Shown: piece after piece, positions 26,640-37,400 of the stretch
How positions within the stretch are numbered: position 1 is the stretch's first letter
Layout: every line of letters starts with the position of its first letter
Assembly: GCA_013397935.1 (NCBI GenBank)
Contig: VZRN01002952.1
Location: forward strand, 68,071 to 132,070
Source: Dasyornis broadbenti
Lineage: Eukaryota > Chordata > Aves > Passeriformes > Dasyornithidae
Reading direction: 5' to 3'
Length of the DNA stretch: 64,000 nucleotides
The notes under the pieces: model-generated
Database searches by the model: none
Seen by the model: only the letters and a program-made list of their open reading frames with translations
What the model was told of the DNA's origin: nothing
Made by a program: the position numbers and the translations under genes

Positions 26640-26850
26640 GGTTCTCAGGGAAGAGCAGAGACAAGGGACGGAACGAGCGCGCTCGGTGCCGTGCGAGCGA
26701 TGAGCGCAGCCGGGCAGAGCCCAGCCCGCCCCGGGCGCAGCGCGCGGCCGTCGCCAGCAGAGGGCGCTGCCGGCCGTGGAACGGAGCGGGAATGGCAGGC
26801 TCCTCACGGAACTGTGGAACCCCCCGAGCGGGAAGGGACCCGCAAGGATC
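26640..26850. promoter_or_regulatory. Small CpG-rich cluster between NGF and TSPAN2
   Basis: An abrupt change from AT-rich flanks to GC-rich DNA with many CpGs, such as GAACGAGCGCGCTCGGTGCC and GCGCAGCGCGCGGCCGTCGC. No CCAAT or TATA box and no coding exon was recognised. It contains the CTCF-like motif listed next and abuts a CR1 copy. It could be a boundary element or a remnant promoter. Confidence 0.55.
26754..26769 (+). promoter_or_regulatory. CTCF-binding-like motif, forward orientation
   Basis: CCAGCAGAGGGCGCTG closely fits the vertebrate CTCF core (CCASYAG-RKGGCGC). It sits inside a CpG cluster about 2.5 kb upstream of the TSPAN2 promoter island. Its orientation is opposite to the motif at 53.09 kb. 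Occupancy is inferred from sequence only. Confidence 0.6.
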
Positions 26851-27730
26851 GGCACACCAGCAATCCCACCCTGTGCGTCCGTGGGAGCGTTGTCCAAACG
26901 CTCCGGGAGCTCTGGCAGCCTCGGGGCCGTGCCCGTTCCCTGGGGAGCCTGGGCAGTGCCCAGCAGCCTCTGGGGGATGAACCTTTCCCTGAGATCCATC
27001 CCAAACCCCCCTGACACAGCTCCAGCCCTTGCCTTGGCCCCTGTTCCTGCTCACAGAGAGCAGAGTTTGGAGCTGTCCCTCTGCTGCCCCTCGAGAGGAG
27101 CTGCAGCCCCCGATGAGCTCTGACATCAGGCTCGTTGAGGTTGAACAAGCCAAGTGCGCTCAGCCGCTCCTCGCATGGCCCCTCAAGACCCCTCACCGTC
27201 CTCGGGTCCTTCCTTTGGCCACTCGCCAACAACTTCATATCATTCTCATATTGTGGCGCCCAAAACTGCTCCCAGGACTGGAGGTGAGGCCGCCCCCAGT
27301 ACAGAGCAGAGTGGGACAATCTCCTCCCTGGCCAGCAATCCCAGGACAGGGATGTCCCTCCTGGCTTCAGGGCACACGGCTGACTCAGATCCAACTTGCC
27401 ACTGACAGGACCCCCAGGTGCCTTTCCACAGCGCTGCTTTCCAGTGTCTCATTCGCAGTCTGTCTATACAGCCAGGTGTTCTGCAACTCATCAGGTGCAG
27501 AATTCAGCACAGGCCCTTGTTAAACTCCACATGGTTGGAGGTTTATCATATTTATCAAGATCTCTCTGCTTCTGAGGGAGTCAACAGCTCCTCTCAGTTT
27601 AGTGTTGTCAGCAAAATTACTCAATATCCCTTTGAGTCCTGATCCAAGTCGTTTTTGAAGGCAATGAAGTGCGCTGGCCCTAAAACAACCCTGCAGAGCC
27701 CCACCAGTGCCTTTTTGCCAGGCTGATGTA
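26800..27730 (-). mobile_element. Degenerate CR1 LINE, C-terminal reverse-transcriptase segment plus 3' part, antisense
   Basis: Translated on the minus strand in several frames, this region shows CR1 ORF2 signatures in the correct order: SNFADNTKLRGAVDSL (from FADDTKL of the RT catalytic box, with the second D replaced by N), then FWAPQYENDMKLL and RTVRGLEGPCEERLSALGLF. These motifs are typical of the CR1 ORF2 C-terminus. Downstream (lower coordinates) it passes into a 3' UTR-like part with GAGCGTTGTCCAAACGCTCC and a terminal GGGAAGGGACCCGCAAGGAT. Stops and frameshifts make it inactive. It belongs to an older subfamily than the copies at 8, 14 and 23.7 kb. Confidence 0.85.
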
Positions 27731-29080
27731 ACTCCTGTGCCCCCAGGCACCGAAACCTGCCTGAACCCCGCAGGGCACCTGAACCTGTGTGACCCCACCC
27801 CGGGCAGTGCAGAAGGAAGCTGTGAGGTGCCTCCCAGAGATGCCAAGAACCACGTGCTGGAAAGCAGCACCTTGGGATTCATTCACAGCCAGAATTATGT
27901 GGGAAGGAGACCTATTACCTATGAAGGCTGAATGCTCCATTCCTACACTTTTAGAGAAAATCAGCATGAAAATTACTAGAGAAATAGAAAAGCCTAATAA
28001 AAGACTTTTTAAAAAGCTGTTTATGTTGCCATCATAATCCAAAGCAAAACTGCTCCCTCTTTTTTCATTGGATAATGAAGTCTTTTGCTACTATTTGATG
28101 CATCTCATTGTCATGAAGTTATTTTTGTCTATTTGTATGCATTCATGTTTTTGTTATTTTAGAAGGAGTACATTGGACCTGGTAGGTCAACACCATCTAG
28201 CACAGCATCATGGAAGCAAAAAAGGGAAATTGTGGGGTTTTACTCTGAGTCATAAGGCAGATTCAATGTTTCATTAAAAAAAAAACAAAAAAAAAACCAA
28301 CTAACTAATAAAGTGTATTTCATTGCAAATGGAATAACAGATTCTTAATTAAACTCTGCCATTGCAATTCAAATAACCTGTTTGGGATGATTTTTCCAAA
28401 ATGCGGCCAGACTTTAGCGCAACTTAAAATAAAGAGCAAAGTGAGTGAAAAAGGAAACCATCTCCAACATCTTCTGGTATTACGGTGTCATTAGATACGT
28501 GTAATTTGAAATAACAACACCAAACATCTTTTCCCAAGCATTTTTGCATGGTTTCCATACACACCTCAGGAAAAATTGATTCAAAATGTGAAAGTAATCT
28601 GAATAGGTAAAACTCCACAGTTACGAATAGAGCACAAACCAGGAAATAAGTGCTTTATTAACTAAATATAGAGAGGAAATGTTTAACATAGAAACCCCCC
28701 TTTTCCAGAGGGAAACCCCCCTTTTCCACCTTACCTCGTGCTCCCCTGTCAAAGCCCCAGAGGCAACTTTGGACTCAGAATTCCTGAGTGATGCCAGGCT
28801 GCCGTGGACATGGGAAGTATGAGAGCCCTCGAAGGAGGAACTGAAAAAAAAACCACGAGAAAGCTCTAAGATTTTGACAGCAGAGTCAGCATTTTGGGTC
28901 AAATCTAGAGAACAAAGTTAAAATATTAGTGATTGGAAAATGAACTTTAGGGGCTCTTAGTTATGGATATGAACCAAGACAATTTTAACGACATCACATT
29001 CTTGATCCTGCCTGTAATTTTGTGGGCAGCATCTGCAAGATCTGAGCGTCACTTAGAGACACACGGGACGCCGAGAGGGA
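27731..29080. other. Non-coding stretch before the TSPAN2 promoter island
   Basis: AT-rich with an A-rich tract near 28275–28297 and a small tandem duplication of GAAACCCCCCTTTTCCA-type sequence at 28690–28729. No exon or complete repeat element was recognised. Confidence 0.6.
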
Positions 29081-29600
29081 TTTCACTGAGTGCACGGGGA
29101 AAAGGCGGTGCAGAGCCCCGCCGTGTGCCCCGCCCGGCCAGCTGCGGCCGCAGGAACCCCCGGGCACCGCGCCGGGCACAAAGTCCGCCCCGGGGCGGGC
29201 CCAGGTCGGCGGATCCTCCCGGGCAGCGCCGGCCCCNNNNNNNNNNNNNNNNNNNNNNNNNNNNNNNNNNNNNNNNNNNNNNNNNNNNNNNNNNNNNNNN
29301 NNNNNNNNNNNNNNNNNNNNNNNNNNNNNNNNNNNNNNNNNNNNNNNNNNNNNNNNNNNNNNNNNNNNNNNNNNNNNNNNNNNNNNNNNNNNNNNNNNNN
29401 NNNNNNNNNNNNNNNNNNNNNNNNNNNNNNNNNNNNNNNNNNNNNNNNNNNNNNNNNNNNNNNNNNNNGTCCCTCCGGGCAGCCCTGCGGGATCGGCTGC
29501 CCGAGCTGAGGCCGCGGGAGCGCCCGGCCAGAGCTCCCGGCTTCTGCTCGCTCCTCTGGAGATCCAGCTCTGCCTGGGAAAGCAGCGGCTTGGTGTAAGA
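29080..29600 (+). promoter_or_regulatory. TSPAN2: CpG island, presumed TSPAN2 promoter and first exon
   Basis: Both sides of the assembly gap are GC- and CpG-rich (CCGCGCCGGGCACAAAGTCC; GGCCGCGGGAGCGCCCGGCC), including a CCCCGGGGCGGGC GC-box-like stretch at about 29188–29200. The island lies 1.8 kb upstream of TSPAN2 exon 2 with nothing else to serve as its start. Codons for the conserved N-terminal MGRF..KYLLL segment are not found on either flank, so exon 1 most likely sits in the gap. The assignment is positional. Confidence 0.7.
29237..29468. other. Assembly gap (232 N)
   Basis: A run of N in the middle of the GC-rich island. GC-rich promoter exons on bird microchromosomes are often missing from short-read assemblies. 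The open frames reported across the N run have no meaning. Confidence 0.97.
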
Positions 29601-30329
29601 TGACATTGCTGGGCAGGGACAGCATCTGTCTAAACTGATCATTTAAAGTAGCGACCATTCCCCCGGCAACCATGCGGCTGCAGGCGGAGGCTGTGAAAGG
29701 TTCCCCCAGTGCAGTGCATTGAGCAGAACATCTCACAGCATCACGGTGCTTTTTACTAATGTAATTTCAAATAGGGAGCCAACAGCAGCTCCGAGTCCAT
29801 CCTAAGACAAAGTCCTCGCATCACCCCCAAGAGATTTAGGGAATGCTGTGTCCATTCTCTCCTCATTGCACCTTTTCAATAGTCTCACAGTTCCACAGCA
29901 CAGCTGCTTCATGCTTTCTCTTCTCTCACTTTCCCTCACTCTGTGTTCTTCTTTCAGCTTTCCAGAAAACAATCAGCAATGTTATCTTCTTAAATGTCTT
30001 TTTCTTTCCTTCTGATTCACTGGGGTCTTTTTAAAAGAAGTCACAAAGTCATCCTGTTCAGCCTCTCTGGACCAAGCAGTTTTGGGCTTTTGTGTCCTTT
30101 ATGCTTGCAGCACAGTTAAACCAAAGGCTGTTCCCTCGTGGTGACAGCGCTGCGCGCTCCGGGGACACAGTGCTGCTGTGAGGAGCCGGAGGGGCAGAGT
30201 GATGCTGCCCAGCTGCAGCTGCAAGGCAGCAGAAGGACAAAGCTTTGTGTTATTTGTTTCTCAAAAGTGACAAGGACTATGTTTTGTTATCTGCCTTTTC
30301 TCTGAGATGGAAGGAACCATCTCCTCAGC

Positions 30330-30880
30330 TGGCTGGGACATTCATCCTGAACTGCCGGGGGCATTCCACAGCCTGGAGATGCCCTGGCAGCCCAAGGCTC
30401 CTAGCAGGGAGGTCCCCATGCTGTGACAGGGTGGCAGGGGACCCTCACCCTCTGCTAGGACACTTCTGTGAGGAGAGCCACGATCCCGAGCTCTCCAGCT
30501 GTACAGACGTCTGCTCTCTTGGCTTGTGGAGCTGTGCCAATGGATCAAGTGGCAGGGAATGCAGGACAGGTTAGTGGAGACCCTGCCAGGCTGCTGTGGA
30601 CATGGGAAGCAGCAGGTGTTTGTGAGCCTCGTCCAGCTCGTGCAGGTGCCACAGACTGAGGCTCTGGGCCTGGCCAGCAGTAGGACACTGTGCCTGGTCC
30701 TACAGGATGCTGGAGCTCTCTGCCAGGAGACACAGCTCTGGTGCTGCAGGATGCTGGAGCTGCCTGCAGGACATGCAGCACTGCCTGGCAGGCTGATAAT
30801 CTGTCTAGCATGTGGTGAGGCCGAGACCTCTGACTGTAGATCTTTCCCCTCAGAGTGCTGTAACACTCCTTTGTGACCTA
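30330..30880 (+). other. GC-elevated, unrecognised segment in TSPAN2 intron 1
   Basis: About 550 bases of higher GC than the flanks, with an open frame (30526–30876, 116 codons, starts MELCQWIKWQGMQDRLVE) and an internal direct repeat CAGGATGCTGGAGCT at about 30705 and 30747. An ATTAAA hexamer follows at about 30894. No domain was recognised. It may be a decayed repeat or LTR fragment rather than a gene. Confidence 0.35.
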
Positions 30881-31306
30881 GTCTTGTTTGCATTAAAGGG
30901 ATTTTTCCCTTGTATTTGACAGCATCTATCACTGGTTTGATATTTCTGTGATGCAAGATATCTACCCTGTAACAATCCTTCTATCTCCTACTTTTGGTGG
31001 GGGTCCCCTGTCCCACTCCCTTTCCCATAGCAATTCAGACCAAGTTGTGATGATTAAATGACTGACAAGGTTTGAGAGTCACTAGTAAGTTCAGAAGCAC
31101 CACTACACTGAAGAGCTGAAAGAAAGAAGTGCATTGCACTGTAACAGGAATTTCTTGTTATCAGACCCTGGCAAGTGCTGCATGAATTTTCTAACAGTGC
31201 AGTTCTGAGCTGTGGGGCTTCAAGGAAGCACAAGGTGCCAAGACACCTCTGTGATACTCTCCAGCTGTTTGTCACTGCAGCCCTGACTGCTCTGTTTGTG
31301 TTGCAG

Positions 31307-31409
31307 CTGGCAGGACTGGTTGTCATTGCCTTCGGGCTGTGGCTGCGCTTTGGTGGGCCCATGGCAGAGTTTGCTACAGACAAAAAGTCCCCGGAGTATT
31401 TCTTCATGG
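31307..31409 (+). CDS. TSPAN2: TSPAN2 exon 2
   Basis: Starts after TTGTGTTGCAG and ends before GTAAGT. It has 103 bases, entering in phase 0 and leaving in phase 1 (the split Gly codon G|GA). It encodes the rest of TM1 and the small extracellular loop to the ...PEYFFMG boundary. Confidence 0.95.
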
Positions 31410-34400
31410 GTAAGTTACAGTGCTGGGAGCACAGCAGCCTCCAGCCTTGGTTTCACCCTGGGGCAGGTGACACACATTATGCATTGAATTATAGGAAGGT
31501 CAACAATTCCTGCGCTGACTTGCACAAAACTGGGCATTCTGGTGCTGTGTGCCATGTGAGAGATGGCTTTTGACCTTTCTCTGCTTGACATCCACTTCCT
31601 TAGACCTACCTAATCTCTTCTCCTGGATTTGATCCAGTCCCCACATATCCTAAGTGAATTGTGCTAATACTCTCAGAATAGAAGGTGAGACAGGTCAGAG
31701 CCTGGTGGGGCTCACCAGTATAACCCTCCAGAGTTTTCTGTGCAGCTGCCAGCCAACAAAACAAGTGTCCCTTCGGAATGTTCCCCATACCAGGAGAGCA
31801 GCAAAATTCTGCTCACCAGTTCTCCCTGTGGAGGCCTCAGAGGGACTGAAGTGTCCGAGCAAATCCTTCCACAGCTGAAAAGTGAAACTACCTGGTGTTC
31901 AGTCATCTCGGGAACTGTTTGTTCAGCCTGGGCAGGAATCAGCTAGTTCCCGTGCCCACAGAATTGGGATTAGTCACATCTAATTTTAGCATTTAAGATA
32001 ACTTTTTTCCCCCTAGGATTTCCAGGTGGGTTTTCTGGAAATGGCACCTGTGTTTCATATCTATAGACACCCTTAAATAGCAGCTGTCTGGGACTGCCAG
32101 CAACTGCAGTTCTCTGTCACTGGCAGCTGTAACATACCTGTACACCAGAAAAGTCAGATGTTTTTCTGTTTAATCCATCATCCCTGGAGATGGACTCAAT
32201 AAATTCCCATTGGTGCAAACATTTCTGCCGTCTACTAATGCCAAGTGTGAATGAATACCCAGTCCTGCCCTGTTCATCAAGCGACTCTGACAGGGTGGAA
32301 GGACTGGGAGTTGACCCGAGGTGTCCTGCAGCAGTTACCCATCACTCCAAGATTGTGCAGTTACTTTAAATACCCCAGTTCTCTCAGTGCAGACTTTGAC
32401 TCAGATCCACCACAGTCCCAGGCCCGGGTTTCTTTAACATCTGCAGCCAGGCTAGAGGCACAGAACTGGCTGTGCAGCTGTGGGAATAGATAGGGAGAAT
32501 GCTATGTCTAGCAGTGTCACCACGGGATTTTGTGAGGCTGAATAAAACCATTCAGATGAAAACACTGTTCGGGACCTGAGGGTTATTGTAAAATACCCTG
32601 TAGCACCTCCACTGACACGGGGAGCCAGGAAGTGTGATTGACTTTTTCTCGTACATCTGAGCTGCTATGACAGCAGCATATTAGATCACCAACTTCATTT
32701 CCAGGTCCAGTTTATATCTGCTGAATTCCCTGTGCTGCAGATTGGAATGTTTCCCTGCCTCATCCATATGTTTGTCCCAGGAGAGCAAATAAGACAGAAG
32801 GATGTTCTGGCCTTCAAAATCAAGTGCTGCTGATTTGTTGGAAGTCAGAAAGTGCTACATCCTGTATTGGGAATAAGCACTACAGCTTTGGAGCACAGAC
32901 TGGAAATTAGATATTGTTTGTGCAAGATGTATCTTATGTAAACAAGATATTCTTTGGTGTGCGTATATTTAAATCTCCAAAACATTTAAGTCTGCTTCTG
33001 CCCTGAAAAGAAATTACAAAAGTTGTTCAAAGTTGTTAATTTTGGGAAGTCCTGGGGAACGTTCTTGTAAAAGTTTCATCAGAGACCACGACATTCAGCT
33101 CTTGGGCTGCCACATGTATTTATAGAGCTCCTGCTGAAATATGTAACTGTGAGAGGAAATGCTGAGGAACAGGGCACAGAGATGTTCAGAATTCTTTTAA
33201 ACTTGCACTTGGGATTGAATTCTGAAGCAAAGTTTTTGCCCTTCTTTTGTAATAGGCTCTGAACAGAGCATTCCTGTGAAAGAAAACCAAAGAGTTTTGT
33301 GCTGCCCTCCCTCCCTCATTATAAATCCTGCTTGTTGTGAAGCAACTGCTGTTGTGACTCCTGAGCATCTGATGGCACAGCCGTGCTGAGGCTGTCAACA
33401 GTCTGGGCCCAAGGCAGTGGTAAAAGGACAGTGAGAAGTTCAGTTACAGTGGGGTTTGCAGCAGACAAAGCTGCGTTTGAAGGTCATGCTGAAGAGCTTT
33501 CCCTCTCTAGGGGATTTCAGCTCGGAGTCCCCCTTGGCAGTTGTGTATTGGGCCTTTCTCAGAGGCTCTGGGACTGTTGTTTATTTGGCTCTGTGTGTTT
33601 TCTCTCTAACATGCTTTCTGGGTGACAGCCAGGGTTTTGCATAGGAATTCTTAATATGGAACACTGTGCAGCACACCAGGAGCAGCTGCCCTGAGGGCTG
33701 AAAGGGAAAGCAGATCAGCAGTATGACTTCAAATGTAAGCATATAGCTATATATCCAAAAAGATTTTTTAAATCTCTGTTCCCCTGATGGTTTTTGTGGC
33801 TCCTTGTGATTCCAAGGCCCTGTGATCACATCAACTTTGTGTCAGTGCTTGGAACAACAGCACAGCTGCATTTGGAGTCTCCTCTGTAGGCTCAAACACT
33901 CCAGAATCACCATCTTCTGAAAAACAGTTAAATTCCTTTCTTCTTTGAGCAGCACATTCTGCTCTTTCTGTACCTGGACTGAGCTGCCAGCCGAATCTAA
34001 CCAGCTTCCCTCTTCTGCTTCTTTGTGATGTTTTTTTTTCCTGGATCTGAAATGTTGGGTTAGTGTAAAATAATTGATAATTCTATCCTTGCATTTTCCA
34101 TTAGGCCAGAGTGAGTCTCCTTAAATAGCCCTGTTCTTTACCAGCACTCCAGCTGTCTTTTTTGCCCCTGGAATAGTTCAGGCCATGACTTGGCAACCAG
34201 GCCTGTTCATCTTTTCCAGCCACGGAGATGTTTTTGTTGGTTGGAGAACAGCTTACAGGCAGCAGTGCTGTGGGCAATCACATGTGTTCTTAGCTTTCTG
34301 TTGCTTGTGGTTTTGTGTTTGGTGATCCGTATTCCCCACTGCAGCTTGCAGTGAAAAACCTACAACAGAAAAGGTTGGAATTGGAACTTTTTGACTCATG

Positions 34401-37400
34401 CAGTCTCTGACCATTTTACCAGACTTACTGGAGTAGACTGGAGCAGACTCCTTAAAGTGGACATCGTCTCCCTGCAGCTCCCTGGCTTTTGGAGTTTCCA
34501 CGACAGTGGGACAATATTTTTATGTTACTCCATCTCACAGTACAGTTTTTATGCCTGTTCAGCTGCAGTTCAGCTCTGGTAGAGTTCACAGATCCCTCTC
34601 CTAGCTGTACTTGAGAGAGAAAAAATGAAAGAAAAAAGGTAATTTCAGCAAAAGCCCATAGCTGGCAGATACCTTTTTATCTGAGTTTTTTGTGACACTG
34701 CACTGATCAAATGGAGAAAAGATCTGTAGAATTAAGGGAACTTGCATTGCTCATCCTTCTTGAGACTCCTGTACCAAGACTGGCAAATTTTTTACGGGGC
34801 AGGAAAGTCTGTAACCATCAGAAGGAAATAAGATGCTCATGGGAACCCAAGGTGTGAGCACTGCTGTCTCACAATTAATTGGTCCTTAATTAATTCCTTG
34901 TAGTAGTGCTGTTCTTAATTTTAAGAATACCTAAAGCACAGTAGTACAGCCCAAGTGCTGCTGTGTGCAAGTAGAACATTTGTGAAGTAAAAACTGTCAT
35001 GGGGAGTTTTAAAGGATCAGTTCCAGACTCCCATTCTTCCATCTCTGCTTTTGGTGGACAGAGGGCAACAAGGAGGACAAACTCTCTGTATTCCTAAGAA
35101 ATTAAGTGCAGAGGGTCCCATCCCTGCCAATGACAATAAAAGTGAAGTGTATGTACTCAACAAGCTCCCTCAGGAACGGTAACAAAACCTGATGAATGCA
35201 AACAAATCAATCTGGGTGGCTCTTTCTCAGCCCTGAAATGTTGTTTCTCCTGCAAAACCAGAGCTCACAGCACTTCTGCTCTGTTCTGTTCTCTTTGTTT
35301 CAGTCCCATGATTCAGTCTATGGTCCAGGCGTTCATCAAACCAGCTGTGGACAAAAGTTTTAGGGTGATTGTGGCTTTTCCTTGGGGTCTGTGAGAGCAG
35401 GAGTGATGCTGCTGGCTTTGAAAGGTACAGTTAGATGGAGCGTGCCTTAGGATATGAAGTCATGTCTGGAGCTGAAGGCTATTAGTAGTTTTTCTCCATA
35501 GTAGTGGATGCCCATACAAACAGGAGTTGGCCAGAGTTAAGTCCATGCAAGCTGCCATTCTCTGCTCTTGTGCTTCACTTTGTTCTAGTTCTATTCATGT
35601 GTTTTGGAGACAAGCTCTAAACCCTTAGTCAACAGGATTTTCTCTCCTAAATCTATAACCTCTCAAACTCCACCAGCCTTTAAAATGAGAGCTGTTGGCA
35701 AAGCAGCCCCTGAGTAGAGATGTGATACCACAAGAAGAGCATTAAATGCCCCTGCCATCATGTACTGGAGAGGCTTTTAGTCTGTACTTAAGAGTTAAGC
35801 CATTAATTTGTCTTTTTTCCTATCATCCTGTGTGCAGCTCTCTTTTCCTGCCACTCAGGAAGGGTGTTTTAGAAAAGGCTGATAGTGGCCGAGTGGAAAA
35901 CAGAAGCTGCTGCACTGGAAATTGGCTTTAAAAATATGACACCACCACTACCACCCCCTGAGAAACCCTTACTCAAAATGAAAGTTGTTCTAAAGTCCTC
36001 AGTCTGTGTTCTGGATCATAAAACCTTGCAGCAGTTCCTAACAGTCAGTATTCCCCCTGACAGAATAAAGGCAAGAATAAAGGCAATTCTGACCAAACAA
36101 GCTAATTTAGCTTAATGGAACAATCCGTCCATCTGCCTCGGGTTGATTGTTTCATATTTGCAAGATGCTGAGGTTCAGGAAGCTTTTTTTTCTTTAATCA
36201 CTTAAGCATGATAATGCACTTTATGCTTTTTACCCATTAAATTGTCCTCCTGGGTGATTTCTTCCACCCTCCTCTCCCAGCTGTACCTGTGTAAAAGCCA
36301 GCCAGTCCCACTCCACAGCAGCAGCTGAACCCACAGTTACACCATTTCCTTCTCCTCCCTCGAGGCGGCTGGACCCACCCTGGTTCCTGCTCACTGGTGG
36401 CACTGCTGTGACTGCTGAACCCTGAAAGCACCACGTGCCCTGGGTCCCCTGGGCCCCACGTGGGGAGCACCCAGGCTCCAGGTGTCCCTGGTTCTGGTGA
36501 GCTGCCCACGGCCAGGCCAGAGCTCACCACATCAACACCTGGAGTTCTCTGGAAAGAGCCACCTGCAGGAGGTGACTGGGGATAAACCTGCCACTGGTCC
36601 TGCAGGAAGTAAAAAGGCATCAAGGTGTTTCCCATCCCTGGATGCCTCCAGGACGTGGCTGCCGCATCGCTGGACGTGTCCAAGGCCAGGTTAGAGGGGG
36701 CTTGGAGCAACCTGATCTTAGTGGAAGGTGTCCCATGACAGGGAGCTGGAACTACATCATCTTTAAGGACCCTTGCAACCCAAACCATTCCATAATTCCA
36801 TGATTCCTCTTGCTGGAACAGCACACCACACTCCAGGGTTGCTCAAGCTCTTTTTTCATACATAGTGTCTTTAAAGGGAGATCTTCATGCTCTGAAGGAG
36901 CTTCTCCATAACAACCAAACCAGTACAACCCATTATATCTCCCATAAGGGAAATGTCCTGGGCTGTGTTTCACACTGACAGAGCTGTAAATACATTTGGA
37001 CTGTCTGCTCTGAAGCCATTAAGAGAAAAGTCTTTTGTCTGCTGGAAAAAAAATAAACCAGCAACCAAAAAGTCCTCAGGCTCCTTTTTGGGCTGTGTCA
37101 GTTCAAAAACATCTACAGGAGGGTTTGGATTGAGCTGGCTCATGCACACACAGGATCATCCAGTGTCCTAAACTAGGGAGGATTGCAGAGAATCACGATA
37201 GGATTTCAGGATACTCAGTTACTGAGTATTGCAAAGGCAGAAGAAATATAGCATCAAAAAAGTGATGCAAGTGGTAACAGATAATGTAAGCAGTATAAAC
37301 ACGGACAGACTTTAAATTAGCTACAACGACACATGAACATGATCTTAGACTCACTATCAGTTGTTCTTGACAACAAAGTGCTTTGCTTACTGCAGTCAAA

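Noticed and set aside
28963..29736. Long open frames across the N run
   Set aside because: They are artefacts of translating N as unknown residues.
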